Below are positions 35,297 through 45,166 of a stretch of DNA of 64,000 bases, piece after piece; positions within the stretch are counted from its first letter, which is position 1, and every line of letters begins with the position of its first letter. Position numbers and translations under genes: made by a program. The notes beneath the pieces are model-generated. The model ran no database searches, had not been told where the DNA came from, and saw only the letters and a program-made list of their open reading frames with translations. Source of the DNA: Massilia sp. erpn. Its GTDB lineage: Bacteria; Pseudomonadota; Gammaproteobacteria; Burkholderiales; Burkholderiaceae_D. The stretch is taken from assembly GCF_024400215.1 (NCBI RefSeq), contig NZ_CP053748.1, positions 4,774,001-4,838,000 of the forward strand, read 5' to 3'.

Positions 35297-35878
35297 TTAC
35301 TTCACCTCGGACATATCGGGCAGCGTGTGGGCAATGCCCTTGTGGCAATCGATGCAGGTCTTTTCGCCGCTGGCCAGCTTGGTCGAGTGGGCATCGACGG
35401 CGCGCTTGCTCTGGCGCGTGAAGTCCATCGATTCGAACTGGTGGCAGTTGCGGCACTCCAGCGAGTTATTCGCCTTCAGGCGGCGCCACTCGTTGCCGGC
35501 CAGCTGCCGCCGGTGGGCCTCGAACTTTTCGCGCGTATCGATGGTGCCGAAGACCTTGCCCCAGACCTCCTTCGAGGCCTGCATCTTGCGCGCGATCTTG
35601 CTGGTCCATTCATGCGGCACATGGCAGTCGGAACATTTGGCGCGCACCCCGCTGCGGTTGGTGAAGTGGATGGTGCGCTGCAGTTCGGGATAGACGTTGT
35701 CGCGCATCTCGTGGCAGCCGGTGCAGAATTTCTCGGTATTGGTCGCTTCCATGGCAGTGTTGAAACCGCCCCAGAACACCACGCCGGCCACGAAGGAACC
35801 GATCACCAGCAAGCCCAGGCTCAGATGCAGGCTGGGTTGCCACAGGATGCGCCAGTAGTACTTGAGCTTTGCGATCAT
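35297..35878 (-). CDS. napC: tetraheme cytochrome c NapC (quinol dehydrogenase)
   Basis: A 193-residue NapC/NirT family protein: an N-terminal membrane helix ([15 protein letters not shown]) and four CxxCH heme sites at 52-56, 82-86, 142-146 and 175-179. It oxidises quinol in the membrane and passes electrons to the NapAB complex in the periplasm. It follows napB by 9 bases and is the last of napEDABC. NapF, NapG and NapH are absent, so NapC should be the sole quinol link for Nap. Confidence 0.97.
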   Translation of the reverse strand: MIAKLKYYWRILWQPSLHLSLGLLVIGSFVAGVVFWGGFNTAMEATNTEKFCTGCHEMRDNVYPELQRTIHFTNRSGVRAKCSDCHVPHEWTSKIARKMQASKEVWGKVFGTIDTREKFEAHRRQLAGNEWRRLKANNSLECRNCHQFESMDFTRQSKRAVDAHSTKLASGEKTCIDCHKGIAHTLPDMSEVK

Positions 35879-35887
35879 GGCGTCCCC

Positions 35888-36367
35888 TTATTTCTTCTTG
35901 GCAGGCGCATTGGGAGCCGAGGGCGTATTCAGCATCGTGTCCACGTCCTTGAATTGGTTATCCACCAGCGGCGTCAGATTCGCCTGCGGCACATGACATT
36001 GCAGGCAGAAATAGCGGCGCGGCGACAGCTCGGCCAGGAAGTTGCCGTCACGGTTCTGGAAATGGGTGACGCTGATCATCGGCGCCTGGCTTTCCTGGGT
36101 GCGCGTGCGGGCGTGGCACATCATGCAGCGGTTCGCGCTCTTGTCGATCTGGTAGCCCTCGATCTTGTGCGGAATCACAGGCGGCTGCATGGCGTAGTTG
36201 CGCACGCGGCGGATATCGCTGTTGTCGGGATTGACCATGGGCGCTGGCTTGGTGGTTTCCGCCAGAGGTGTCGGGCCGCGCATATTGTCCAGCGCGCGCT
36301 GGGCCTGGGCCGGCAGCACGGCCGCCAGCGCGGCGGCCAGCAGAACGGGGATGAGGAATCGCTTCAT
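35888..36367 (-). CDS. napB: diheme cytochrome c NapB, periplasmic nitrate reductase small subunit
   Basis: A 159-residue protein with a Sec signal peptide (cleavage near AQAQ) and two heme c sites, CMMCH (81-85) and CLQCH (121-125), the normal NapB pattern. It accepts electrons from NapC and delivers them to NapA. The tail is Pro/Ala/Lys-rich. It lies 11 bases after napA on the same strand. Confidence 0.97.
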   Translation of the reverse strand: MKRFLIPVLLAAALAAVLPAQAQRALDNMRGPTPLAETTKPAPMVNPDNSDIRRVRNYAMQPPVIPHKIEGYQIDKSANRCMMCHARTRTQESQAPMISVTHFQNRDGNFLAELSPRRYFCLQCHVPQANLTPLVDNQFKDVDTMLNTPSAPNAPAKKK

Positions 36368-36378
36368 GGCCTACCTCC

Positions 36379-38874
36379 CTAGACTTTGCGGATGCTCACC
36401 GCGCACTTCTTGTAATCGGTCTGGAACGAAATCGGATCGGTCGCATCCAGCGTCACCTTGTTCACCAGCTGGCTGGCGTCGAAGAAGGGGATGAAGACCA
36501 GGCCGCGCGGCGGCCGGTTGCGGCCCCGCGTTTCCACCCGCGTCTGGATCAGGCCGCGCCGCGACTTGACCTCGATGACGTCGCCGCGCCGCGTGCCGAG
36601 CGCCTTGGCGTCGTCCGGGTGCATGAAGCAGACCGCATTCGGCACGGCGCGATACAGTTCCGGCACGCGGCGCGTCATGGTGCCGGTGTGCCAGTGCTCC
36701 AGCACGCGGCCGGTGGACAGCCAGAACGGATATTCCTTGTCCGGTTCCTCGGCCGCCGGTTCGTAGGGCAGGGCGAAGATCACCGCCTTCCCGTCCGGCA
36801 TGCCGTAGAAGCGCACGCCTTCGCCGGCCTTCACATAAGGATCGCTGCCCTCGCGGTAGCGCCAGCGCGTCTCCTTGCCGTCCACCACCGGCCAGCGCAG
36901 GCCACGCACCTGGTGGTAAGTGTCAAAGGGCGCCAGATCGTGGCCGTGGCCACGCCCGAACTGCGCATATTCCTCGAACAGGCCTTTCTGGAGATAGAAG
37001 CCGAAAGCCTTGGCCTCGTCGTTCAGATAGCCGGCCTGCATCTGGGACAGCGGGAACTTGTCCACCTGGCCGTTGCGGAACAGGACATCGAACAGGGTCT
37101 TGCCACGATACTGGGGCATGGCCGCCAGCAGCGGCGCCGGCCACACCTCCTCGACCTTGAAGCGCTTGGAGAATTCGGCCAACTGCCACAGGTCCGAACG
37201 CGCCTCGCCCGGCGCCTGCACCAGCTGGTGCCAGAATTGCGTGCGCCTTTCCGCATTGCCGTAAGCGCCTTCCTTCTCCACCCACATCGCGGTCGGCAGG
37301 ATCAGATCGGCCGCCGTGGTGCTGGCCGTGGGATAGACGTCGGATACCACCACAAAGGCGTTGGGATTGCGGAAGCCCGGTAGGATCTCGCCCATGATGT
37401 TGGGACCGGCCTGCATATTGTTATTGCACATGACCCAGTAGGCATTCAGCTTGCCGTCCTTCAGGGCGCGGCTCTGCACCACGGCGTGGAGGCCCGGCTT
37501 GTCGGGCACCGTCCCGGCGGGCAGCTTCCAGATTTTTTCCGCCGTTTCGCGGTGCTTGGGATTCGTCACCAGCATATCGGCCGGCAGCCGGTGCGAGAAG
37601 GTGCCGACCTCGCGCGCCGTGCCGCAGGCCGAAGGCTGGCCGGTCAGCGAGAAGGGGCTGTTGCCGGGCTGGGAGATTTTCCCGGTCAGCAGGTGCAGGT
37701 TGTACAGCAGATTGCTGCACCAGGTGCCGCGCGTATGCTGGTTGAAGCCCATGGTAAACAGCGACATCACCTTGATCTTTGGGTCGGCGTAAAGCTCGGC
37801 CAGGCGCTCCAGCCGGTCGCGCGTGACCCCGCTCAGCTTCGCCACCGTGTCCACATCGTAGGCGCTGACGAATTTCGCGTATTCCTCGAAGGTCATGGGC
37901 TTGCCGCCGTTGGCGTCGGCCGCGTTCTTGGCGGCGCGCTGCAGCGGATGCTCGGGACGCAGGCCATAGCCGATGCTGGTATTGCCCAGGACGAAGCGGG
38001 TATGCTTGTTGACGAAGTCGCGCTGCACGCGGTTGGTCTTGATGATGTGATGGGCGATGAAGTTGAGGATGGCCAGGTCGGTCTGCGGCCGGAAGATGAC
38101 CGGCTGGTCGGCCAGCTCGAAGCTGCGGTGCTCGTACACCGACAGCACAGCCACCTTCACGTTCGGATTCGACAGGCGGCGGTCGGTGATGCGGGTCCAG
38201 AGGATCGGGTGCATTTCCGCCATATTCGAACCCCACAGCACGAAGGCGTCGGCCTGCTCGATATCGTCGTAGCAGCCCATCGGCTCGTCCATGCCGAAGG
38301 TGCGCATGAAGCCCGCCACGGCAGAGGCCATGCAGTGGCGCGCGTTCGGGTCCAGGTTATTGGTGCGAAAGCCCGCCTTCATCAGCTTGACGGCGGCATA
38401 GCCTTCCCACACCGTCCATTGGCCGGAGCCGAACATGCCGACCGCGTTTGGCCCCTTGTCGCGCAAGACCTGCTTGAACTGCGCGGCCATGACGTCGAAA
38501 GCGGTGGCCCAGGAGACGGGCGTGAACTCGCCGTTCTTATCGTATTTGCCGCCGCTCATGCGCAGCAGGGGCTGGGTCAGGCGGTCGGCCCCATACATGA
38601 TCTTGGACAGGAAATAGCCCTTGACGCAGTTGACCCCGCGATTGACTTCGGCATTGATGTCGCCATGGGTGGCGACCACCCGGCCATCCTTCACGCCCAC
38701 GTTCACGCCGCAGCCCACGCCGCAGAAGCGGCAGGGCGCCTTGTTCCAATTGAGCTGGGTGCGCGCGGCGTCGGTGACGACGTTGGATGCGGCGGCCGCC
38801 AGGGGAATGCCGGCGGTGGCCGCCGCCGTGATGGCGGCAGTCTGGGTGATGAAATCCCGGCGTGTCTGTTTCAT
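36379..38874 (-). CDS. napA: periplasmic nitrate reductase catalytic subunit NapA
   Basis: An 831-residue molybdoprotein that reduces nitrate to nitrite. A twin-arginine signal ([12 protein letters not shown]) shows folded export. The [4Fe-4S] cluster cysteines are Cys48, Cys51, Cys55 and Cys83, and the molybdenum ligand is Cys181 in NARHCMAS, which separates Nap from Nar (Asp ligand). Length is typical. The start overlaps the end of napD by 4 bases, so NapD, which binds the NapA signal peptide, is made just before NapA. Confidence 0.98.
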   Translation of the reverse strand: MKQTRRDFITQTAAITAAATAGIPLAAAASNVVTDAARTQLNWNKAPCRFCGVGCGVNVGVKDGRVVATHGDINAEVNRGVNCVKGYFLSKIMYGADRLTQPLLRMSGGKYDKNGEFTPVSWATAFDVMAAQFKQVLRDKGPNAVGMFGSGQWTVWEGYAAVKLMKAGFRTNNLDPNARHCMASAVAGFMRTFGMDEPMGCYDDIEQADAFVLWGSNMAEMHPILWTRITDRRLSNPNVKVAVLSVYEHRSFELADQPVIFRPQTDLAILNFIAHHIIKTNRVQRDFVNKHTRFVLGNTSIGYGLRPEHPLQRAAKNAADANGGKPMTFEEYAKFVSAYDVDTVAKLSGVTRDRLERLAELYADPKIKVMSLFTMGFNQHTRGTWCSNLLYNLHLLTGKISQPGNSPFSLTGQPSACGTAREVGTFSHRLPADMLVTNPKHRETAEKIWKLPAGTVPDKPGLHAVVQSRALKDGKLNAYWVMCNNNMQAGPNIMGEILPGFRNPNAFVVVSDVYPTASTTAADLILPTAMWVEKEGAYGNAERRTQFWHQLVQAPGEARSDLWQLAEFSKRFKVEEVWPAPLLAAMPQYRGKTLFDVLFRNGQVDKFPLSQMQAGYLNDEAKAFGFYLQKGLFEEYAQFGRGHGHDLAPFDTYHQVRGLRWPVVDGKETRWRYREGSDPYVKAGEGVRFYGMPDGKAVIFALPYEPAAEEPDKEYPFWLSTGRVLEHWHTGTMTRRVPELYRAVPNAVCFMHPDDAKALGTRRGDVIEVKSRRGLIQTRVETRGRNRPPRGLVFIPFFDASQLVNKVTLDATDPISFQTDYKKCAVSIRKV

Positions 38875-39173
38875 TCGACCTCCTCATCCATGGCAGCGGC
38901 AGGCTCCGCGTGTTGATAGACCAGTGCGACGTTCAATACGCCAGGCAGTGCGCGCAGCGCATCGATGCAGTCCAGCGCGCGTTGGCTGGAATGGGTTTCA
39001 AGGGTGACGACCATGCGGCCATCGGTATCGGCGGCGTGCACGATGGCCTTGGGCAGCAGGGCAATATGGGAGCGCACCGCCGCAAGCTCGGTGCGGCTGG
39101 CGTGGACGATCAGGCCGGCGATGTGGATGTCCGTGTCGTCCTGCGTGGACCTGGCTACGCTTGGCGGCAGCAT
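38871..39173 (-). CDS. napD: NapD, chaperone for the NapA twin-arginine signal
   Basis: A 100-residue cytoplasmic protein with the ferredoxin-like NapD fold signature: [17 protein letters not shown] near the start and [11 protein letters not shown] near the end. It binds the NapA signal peptide during cofactor loading. It starts 4 bases after the napE stop and its last 4 bases overlap the napA start. Confidence 0.93.
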   Translation of the reverse strand: MLPPSVARSTQDDTDIHIAGLIVHASRTELAAVRSHIALLPKAIVHAADTDGRMVVTLETHSSQRALDCIDALRALPGVLNVALVYQHAEPAAAMDEEVE

Positions 39174-39177
39174 GGCG

Positions 39178-39339
39178 TCAGGCCGTGGGCAGGGAGCCGG
39201 TCAGCAGCTGGTACATCCAGATGGTGAAGCCGTAGCCGCCAACCACGGCGACCGCCAGCACGGGCGCCAGCACGACGGTCAGGAACAGAAAAACCTTTAA
39301 CTCATCCGCCTTGCTGGCGGCTGGCTGCCTGGGTTCCAT
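39178..39339 (-). CDS. napE: NapE, small membrane component of periplasmic nitrate reductase
   Basis: A 53-residue protein, MEPRQPAASKADELKVFLFL followed by a hydrophobic helix and the conserved tail YGFTIWMYQLLTGSLP, matching NapE proteins. One membrane helix. AAGGTGA lies just before the ATG. It is the first nap gene, 66 bases after ccmI; its role is not established, but napE commonly opens nap operons. Confidence 0.88.
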   Translation of the reverse strand: MEPRQPAASKADELKVFLFLTVVLAPVLAVAVVGGYGFTIWMYQLLTGSLPTA

Positions 39340-39405
39340 ATACTCACCTTGGTCGATGAATTGCGTTTAAAGTTAGCCTAGTTTCTTGCGAGTGTCCAAT
39401 CTTGC

Positions 39406-40659
39406 TCAATTGTGTGGCGGCGATGCCGCAGTAACGCGCCGCCCGATTTCAAGTCGCACCCCTTGGGCCGACGATGCCACCGCAGCGCTATCGCCTTCCA
39501 GATCGCCAACCTGCGGCATGGCCTTGCCGGAGCGGGATATGCGCGCCGTCACGATGACGCGGGAGTAGGCCGAGAGCGGCGTGCCGCCCTGCATGCCCTG
39601 GCTGTCGTCCAGCGTGAAATCGAACGGCAGGTCGCTGGCCTGGCGGCGCAGGATGGCAATGGGTTGGCGGGGTCCTTCGGCGGCGCGCGCGTAGATAAAG
39701 AGGGTATCGTCCGGCTGCACGCCTTGTACGCCCGGAGCCAGCCGCACGGTGCCGGACAAAGCCGGAGCGCTGGCGGGCCTGCGCGCTGCGCCGCCTTGGG
39801 CCGGTCCGCTTTCCAGGCGCGCTTGTGCCGCCGCGATACCGGCCCGTGTGGATTCGGCGAACGGTGAATCGGGCGGAACAAAGGGCAGGAGCGCCTGCCA
39901 TTGGCGCACGGCCGCGTCAAAGTCGGCGCGCGCAAAAGCCGCGCTGCCCGCCAGGGCCAGTGCCTTGACGTGTTTCGGATCGATCGCCAGCGCGCGCGTG
40001 ATCAGGCGCTCCGGCTGGCCGGCCAGCTTGCCGTCTTCAGCCGACGCCAGGGCATCGGCGTAGTCGGCCAGGACGTCAGCATCGTTCGGCAATAGCGTGT
40101 TCAGACGCGAATATGCCTGCGCAGCTTCACGATAACGTCCCAGCGCGCTATAGGAGCGCGCCAGCATCTGCCAGCCATCGGCATCCCCGGGTTGGTGGCG
40201 CAGGCGCTCGGCCAGGCCTTGCACCAGCGCGTTCATATCCGGGCCGCCATCGTCGGCATGGCCTTGCTGGACGACGGTGGGCGGCGGCGCGGCCGGCAAT
40301 GCTGCGGCGGGGCGGCCGACCTGGAAATACAGGGCCGCAGCACCCAGCGGCAAAGCGAGGGAGAGCAGCAAGGCGGTCCAGCGCTGCGGCGGCATGGCCT
40401 GGGGCGCAGGATTGGCCTGGGTTTCCTCAGCCACTCGCCGTTCCAGTTCGCGCAGCGCGGCACGGTGGGCGGACGGCGGCAAGGCGCCGTTCTGCCGGTC
40501 GGCTTCCAGCTCCTTCATCTGGGCGCGCAGGACGGCGAGATTAACCTGCTGCGGCGAGGCACTGTTCCCACGCTCCTGGCCCTGGCGCAGCAAGGGCGGC
40601 AGGATGCACAGCAAGGTGGCGGCGGTCAGCAGGACTGCTACGATGAGGAAGGCGGTCAT
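39406..40659 (-). CDS. ccmI: cytochrome c biogenesis protein CcmI (CycH), TPR protein
   Basis: A 417-residue protein with two N-terminal membrane segments (ILPPLL region and WTALLLSLALPLGAAALYF), a cytoplasmic loop between them, and a periplasmic TPR region (DADGWQMLARSYSALGRYREA and following helices). CcmI binds apocytochromes c and presents them to CcmFH for heme attachment. Its start overlaps ccmH by 4 bases. The start of napE follows its stop by 66 bases with no terminator-like hairpin seen. Confidence 0.93.
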   Translation of the reverse strand: MTAFLIVAVLLTAATLLCILPPLLRQGQERGNSASPQQVNLAVLRAQMKELEADRQNGALPPSAHRAALRELERRVAEETQANPAPQAMPPQRWTALLLSLALPLGAAALYFQVGRPAAALPAAPPPTVVQQGHADDGGPDMNALVQGLAERLRHQPGDADGWQMLARSYSALGRYREAAQAYSRLNTLLPNDADVLADYADALASAEDGKLAGQPERLITRALAIDPKHVKALALAGSAAFARADFDAAVRQWQALLPFVPPDSPFAESTRAGIAAAQARLESGPAQGGAARRPASAPALSGTVRLAPGVQGVQPDDTLFIYARAAEGPRQPIAILRRQASDLPFDFTLDDSQGMQGGTPLSAYSRVIVTARISRSGKAMPQVGDLEGDSAAVASSAQGVRLEIGRRVTAASPPHN

Positions 40660-41162
40660 GGCAGCTCCTCGCGTCCGGCCAGCAGACTGGCCGCGCGCGC
40701 CCGTTCGGCCGGGGACAAAGCCGGGCTGCGTTTGCCGCGGCCCTGGCTACGCAGGCGCAGGAACAAGGCCAACGCACCGCCCAGCAGCAGCAATCCCGGC
40801 GCAAGCCATAGCAGCAGCGTGCTGGCCTTGAACGGCGGCCGGTACAGGATGAAATCGCCGTAGCGCTGCACCATGAAATCGGCCACCTGGGCCTCGCTGC
40901 GGCCGGCCCGTATCTGTGCTCGGATCTGGCGGCGCAGGTCGATGGCCAGTTCCGCCTGCGAATCGGCCAGTGTCTGGTTCTGGCAGACCAGGCAGCGCAA
41001 TTCGGCAGACAGTGCCGCCACCCTGGCTTCCAACTGCGCCTCCGGCTGCACCGCGCTGTCGGCGCAAGGCGCAGCCAGCAGGCAGGCCAGGGCACATGCT
41101 GCAGGCAGTGTCCCGCGCCGCAGACGAGAGGGCGCTGTATCCGGATGCAGCCGCCTAGCCAT
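40656..41162 (-). CDS. ccmH: cytochrome c biogenesis protein CcmH
   Basis: A 168-residue thiol-disulfide protein with a signal peptide, the conserved LRCLVCQNQ motif (Cys57, Cys60), a C-terminal membrane helix (LLLWLAPGLLLLGGALALFL) and a short tail. It keeps apocytochrome CxxCH thiols reduced, working with CcmG, CcmF and CcmI. Overlaps of 4 to 8 bases with ccmI and ccmG show tight translational coupling. Confidence 0.95.
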   Translation of the reverse strand: MARRLHPDTAPSRLRRGTLPAACALACLLAAPCADSAVQPEAQLEARVAALSAELRCLVCQNQTLADSQAELAIDLRRQIRAQIRAGRSEAQVADFMVQRYGDFILYRPPFKASTLLLWLAPGLLLLGGALALFLRLRSQGRGKRSPALSPAERARAASLLAGREELP

Positions 41163-41682
41163 TTTCCAGCTCCTTCAATAAAGGCAGTATTTTCCGCTGC
41201 AGCACTTCCTCGCTCAGCGGTCCGGCATGGCGCAGGCGGATCACGCCGCGCTTATCGATCACGAAGGTTTCCGGCACGCCGTACACGCCAAAGTCCATGC
41301 CTAGCCGGCCTCCGGGGTCGAATGCCGATTGCAGGTAGGGATTGCCTTGCCGCGCCAACCATTGGCGGGCATCTTCGCGGCCATCCTTGTAATTCAGACC
41401 AACCAGTGGCGTGCCTTGGCGCCGCGCGAACTGCATCAGCAGCGGATGCTCGATGCGGCAGGAGGCGCACCACGAAGCCCAAACGTTCAGCAGCCATGCA
41501 CGGCCCGCCATATCGGCAGGGGAAATCCGGCCGGCCGCATCGTCCAGCCGCGCCGCGCTGAAAGACGGCGTGGGCTTGCCCACCAGCGGCGATGGCAGCT
41601 CGCGCGGATTGAGGCTCAGCCCCGCGCCCAGGAACAGCAGCAGGACGGAAAACACGGCAAGCGGCAGCAGGAAGCGTTTCAT
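41155..41682 (-). CDS. ccmG: thiol:disulfide interchange protein CcmG (DsbE)
   Basis: A 175-residue membrane-anchored thioredoxin-like protein. The anchor is FSVLLLFLGAGLSL; the active site is WASWCASC (Cys72, Cys75); GVYGVPETFVID contains the cis-Pro loop. It passes reducing power to CcmH and apocytochromes in the periplasm. The ATG at 41682 overlaps the ccmF stop by 4 bases; longer in-frame starts would extend into ccmF and are rejected. Confidence 0.95.
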   Translation of the reverse strand: MKRFLLPLAVFSVLLLFLGAGLSLNPRELPSPLVGKPTPSFSAARLDDAAGRISPADMAGRAWLLNVWASWCASCRIEHPLLMQFARRQGTPLVGLNYKDGREDARQWLARQGNPYLQSAFDPGGRLGMDFGVYGVPETFVIDKRGVIRLRHAGPLSEEVLQRKILPLLKELENG

Positions 41683-43697
41683 GGCGCCTCCTGCCGCAGG
41701 GCTGTGCCAGGCATCAGCGCCGGGCTGGAGGCGAGCGCCTGAACCGGCGCCGCCACCGTATTGCGGCGCGCCAGCCGGTAGCGCCGGTCGCTGGCCGCCA
41801 GCAGGCCGCCCGCCGCCAGCAGCACGCCGCCGGCCCAGATCCACAGCACAAAAGGCTTGAGCTGGATGCGCACCAGCCAGCGTCCATCCGCCGTCTCCTC
41901 GCCCAGCGAAAGATACAGGTCGCGCGTCAGACCATGCTCGATGGCCGCCTCGGTCATGATGGTCTGCTGCACCGGATAGTTGCGCCTTTCCGGATACAGC
42001 GTGGCGATGCGCCGTCCGTCCCGCTGCACCTCGAAGCTGGCGTGCACCGCCTCATAATTTGGCCCGCCTACCTCGCGGACGCCGCTCAGCGTGAACTGAT
42101 AGCCGCCCACTGTCGCCGAGCCGCCGGGCGCCAGGCTGACGTCGCGCGTTTCCTCATAGCCCTTGACCAGCGTGACGCCAATGACAAACACGCCGATACC
42201 CGCATGCGCCAGCACCATGCCCCAATAGCTGCGCGGTTCGCGCGCGATGCGGCGCAGCAGCGATGTTCCCGGCGCGGCATGGCTTAAGCGCTGCCAGGCC
42301 TGCCAGCCGCTGCCCACGATGATCCAGGCCGCCAGCGCCAGGCCAAGCAGCACCAGCGGCGAGGCCGCCATCGCCAGCCCCGCGCCCAGGCCGATTCCGG
42401 CGGCCAGGGCGGCCGGCCAGCGCAGACGGCGCAGCAGATCCGGCAGCGCCGCGCGCTTCCATTGCGCGAAGGGCGCGGCGGCCAGCAAAAGCAGCATGGG
42501 CGCCATCAGTGGGACGAAGACCGTCTCGAAATAGGGCGGCCCAACCGAAATCTTGCCCAGGCCGAGAGCATCGAGAAAGAGCGGATAGAGCGTGCCAAGC
42601 AGCACCGTGCCGCAGGCCGCGAGCAGGATCACATTATTCGTCAGCAGCAGCGATTCACGCGACAGCAGGGCAAAGCGCCCACCGCCTCCCACCTTCGGCG
42701 CGCGCCAGGCATATAAGATCAGCGAAGCGCCGATCACCAGGGCCAGGAAGGCCAGGATGAAGGCACCGCGCCGTGGATCGGTGGCAAAGGCATGCACCGA
42801 TGTCAGCACGCCGGAGCGCACCAGGAAGGTGCCGAGCAGGGAAAGGGAAAACGTCAGGATTGCCAGCAGCACGGTCCAGCTCTTGAAACTGCCGCGCTTT
42901 TCCGTCACGGCCAGGGAATGCAGCAGGGCGGTGCCGGCCAGCCAAGGCATGAAGGACGCGTTTTCGACTGCGTCCCAGAACCACCAGCCGCCCCAGCCCA
43001 GCTCATAATAGGCCCAGTAGCTGCCCATCAGGATGCCCAGGCTCAGGAAGCTCCAGGCCAGCAGGGCCCAGGGCCGCGACCAGCGCGCCCACGCGGCGTC
43101 GAGGCGGCCGCTCAGCAAGGCGGCGATGGCAAAAGCGAAAGTCACGGCAAAACCCACATACCCCATATATAACAGTGGCGGATGGATGATCATGCCCGCA
43201 TCCTGCAGCAGGGGATTCAGGTCGCGCCCTTCCAGCGTGGCGGGCAGCAGGCGCGCAAAGGGATTGGACGCCAGCAGCAGGAACAGCAGGAAACCCGCCG
43301 CCAGCAAGCCCAGAACGCCGAGCAGGCGCGCCCGCGTATCCTGCGGTAGTTGGCGGCTGAACAGCGTCACGGCGCAAGTCCAGGCGGCCAGCATCCAGCA
43401 CCACAGCAGCAGCGAGCCTTCGTGTCCGCCCCAGCTGGCCGTCAGGCGGTACTGCCAGGGCAGCAGCGAATTCGAATTCTGCGCCACATAGCGCACCGAG
43501 AAATCGTGGTTCCAGAAGCTGAGCAGCAGGCAGCCGAAGGCCAGCGTCAACAGCAGGAACTGGCCGCGCGCCGCCGGCTGCGCCAGCGCCATCCAGCGCT
43601 CGTTGCTCCGCTGCGCCCCTAACAGCGGCAGCACGCCCTGCACCAGGGCCAGCAAGAGCGCCAACACGAGGGCGTAGTTGCCTGTCTCGGGGATCAC
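41679..43697 (-). CDS. ccmF: heme lyase subunit CcmF
   Basis: A 672-residue polytopic membrane protein of the heme-handling family, with the tryptophan-rich WWFWDAVENASFMPW motif and conserved histidines for heme b binding. It ligates heme from holo-CcmE to apocytochrome c together with CcmH and CcmI. Length is normal. The start overlaps ccmE by 4 bases and the end overlaps ccmG by 4 bases. Confidence 0.97.
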   Translation of the reverse strand: MIPETGNYALVLALLLALVQGVLPLLGAQRSNERWMALAQPAARGQFLLLTLAFGCLLLSFWNHDFSVRYVAQNSNSLLPWQYRLTASWGGHEGSLLLWCWMLAAWTCAVTLFSRQLPQDTRARLLGVLGLLAAGFLLFLLLASNPFARLLPATLEGRDLNPLLQDAGMIIHPPLLYMGYVGFAVTFAFAIAALLSGRLDAAWARWSRPWALLAWSFLSLGILMGSYWAYYELGWGGWWFWDAVENASFMPWLAGTALLHSLAVTEKRGSFKSWTVLLAILTFSLSLLGTFLVRSGVLTSVHAFATDPRRGAFILAFLALVIGASLILYAWRAPKVGGGGRFALLSRESLLLTNNVILLAACGTVLLGTLYPLFLDALGLGKISVGPPYFETVFVPLMAPMLLLLAAAPFAQWKRAALPDLLRRLRWPAALAAGIGLGAGLAMAASPLVLLGLALAAWIIVGSGWQAWQRLSHAAPGTSLLRRIAREPRSYWGMVLAHAGIGVFVIGVTLVKGYEETRDVSLAPGGSATVGGYQFTLSGVREVGGPNYEAVHASFEVQRDGRRIATLYPERRNYPVQQTIMTEAAIEHGLTRDLYLSLGEETADGRWLVRIQLKPFVLWIWAGGVLLAAGGLLAASDRRYRLARRNTVAAPVQALASSPALMPGTALRQEAP

Positions 43698-44161
43698 CGT
43701 TCCGCTCCCGCCAAGGTGCGCATGGCCGTCTTGCCTTGGGCCTGGCCCTGCCGCAGGGCGTAGGCCGCTTCAGCCGGCATATAGTTTTCATCGTGCTTGG
43801 CAAGCACCTGCTGCGCCACGAACAGCCGGCCCTCGGCCAGCCGACCCTGCACCACCGCGCCACGGCCTTCCTTGAACAGATCGGGCAGGGCGCCCCGGTA
43901 CTGCACCTGGATCTTGCGCGCATGGTCGCTCACCACGAAGGCCACCGTCACGCCATCGGCCTGGCGCCGCACGCTGCCCGGTTCCACCAGGCCGCCGACG
44001 CGGAAAATGCCGGTGCGCGGCGCCTGCCCGGCCGCTACCTGCGAGGGGGTGAAAAAGAACACCAGATTCTGGCGGAAGGCAGTCAGCACCAGGGCTGCGC
44101 CGATGCCCAGCACGGCCAGGCTGACTCCGATCAGCAGCAGGCGCTGATGGCGCGCTTTCAT
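43694..44161 (-). CDS. ccmE: heme chaperone CcmE
   Basis: A 155-residue periplasmic heme chaperone with an N-terminal membrane anchor. The covalent heme ligand His123 and Tyr127 lie in VLAKHDENYMP, the family signature. It takes heme from CcmC/CcmD to CcmF. The ATG at 44161 overlaps the ccmD stop by 4 bases; a longer in-frame start inside ccmD is rejected. Confidence 0.95.
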   Translation of the reverse strand: MKARHQRLLLIGVSLAVLGIGAALVLTAFRQNLVFFFTPSQVAAGQAPRTGIFRVGGLVEPGSVRRQADGVTVAFVVSDHARKIQVQYRGALPDLFKEGRGAVVQGRLAEGRLFVAQQVLAKHDENYMPAEAAYALRQGQAQGKTAMRTLAGAER

Positions 44162-44331
44162 GCGTCCACCCGCGCAGTGCGGCGCGCAGCCAGAAGGCGA
44201 GCCTGGCGCAAGCGTCGCCCCAGCAGCCAACTTTCCGCCGCCAGCGCGGCGAACACCACGCCGCACGAACCCCAGACATAGCCGCCATAGCCGCCCATGA
44301 CGAGGAAGTCCTGCACGCTGTTCCAGACCAT
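44158..44331 (-). CDS. ccmD: heme exporter protein CcmD
   Basis: A 57-residue single-helix membrane protein: FLVMGGYGGYVWGS, a hydrophobic helix, then a basic tail RRLRQARLLAARR, the standard CcmD pattern. It releases holo-CcmE from the CcmABC complex. Its ATG shares one base with the ccmC stop (TAATG), so it is translated by coupling. Confidence 0.9.
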   Translation of the reverse strand: MVWNSVQDFLVMGGYGGYVWGSCGVVFAALAAESWLLGRRLRQARLLAARRTARVDA

Positions 44332-45113
44332 TATCCGCCCTCCGTCTTCGCGTTCAGCAAGTCCGCGCTGCCTTCCCTTTCCAGCATGATGCAGCGCACG
44401 CGGCGCAGCACCGCCGCCACCGAGTAGGCCCAAAAGGCGAGCGTCATCAGCAGCATGCCGGCCAGCACCGGAGCGGCCATCGACGGCGCGCTATTGAGCG
44501 AGACCGAGGCACCCTGGTGCAGCGTGTTCCACCAGATGACGGAAAAATAGATGACCGGCACATTGACCACCCCGGCCAGCGCCAGGATCGCAGCGGCGCG
44601 GTCGGCGCGGCGCGGCTCGTCGATGGAGGCATGCAGGGCCATGAAGCCGAAGTAGAGGAAGAGCAGAATCAGCTCGGAAGTCAGGCGCGCATCCCATACC
44701 CACCAGGCGCCCCAGGTTGGCTTGCCCCACAGCGCGCCGGTCCACAAGGCCAGGAAGGTGAACAGGGCGCCGGTGGGCGCCAGCGCACAAGCCATCATGG
44801 CTGAAAGTCGCGTGTTATACACCAGGCCCACGCCGGCCCATGCCGCCATCGCCAGATAGATCAGCATCGACATCCAGGCCGCCGGCACATGCACGAAGAT
44901 GATGCGGAAGGCGTCGTGCTGCTGGGCGTCGGCCGGGACCCGCAGCAGGCCGATATACAGTCCGATCAGGCCGGTGACGATGGCCAGGGCGACAAACCAG
45001 GGAATGAGGGCGGCGGCCAGCGGGAAGAAATGGCGCGGCGCAGCATATGAGAACACGCGCGGCGCATGCGGTGCGCGCCGGTTCGCGGCAGTAGAAGAAT
45101 ACGGAAGGTTCAT
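44331..45113 (-). CDS. ccmC: heme exporter protein CcmC
   Basis: A 260-residue six-helix membrane protein with the tryptophan-rich motif WGAWWVWDARLTSELIL, which presents heme to CcmE. Start at the ATG at 45113 (MNLPYSS), which is followed by about 45 residues before the first helix. A much longer in-frame start would run through ccmB and is rejected. 53 bases separate it from ccmB. Confidence 0.95.
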   Translation of the reverse strand: MNLPYSSTAANRRAPHAPRVFSYAAPRHFFPLAAALIPWFVALAIVTGLIGLYIGLLRVPADAQQHDAFRIIFVHVPAAWMSMLIYLAMAAWAGVGLVYNTRLSAMMACALAPTGALFTFLALWTGALWGKPTWGAWWVWDARLTSELILLFLYFGFMALHASIDEPRRADRAAAILALAGVVNVPVIYFSVIWWNTLHQGASVSLNSAPSMAAPVLAGMLLMTLAFWAYSVAAVLRRVRCIMLEREGSADLLNAKTEGG

Positions 45114-45166
45114 CGTCGCATTTGCCCCCAAGAGTGATACGTCCTGAGTGTCCAACGCCGCGCCGT

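Noticed and set aside
39390..39408. Possible FNR box before napE (TTGAG-N4-ATTGG on the minus strand)
   Set aside because: Second half matches only two of five consensus bases and it overlaps the ccmI stop; too weak to claim.
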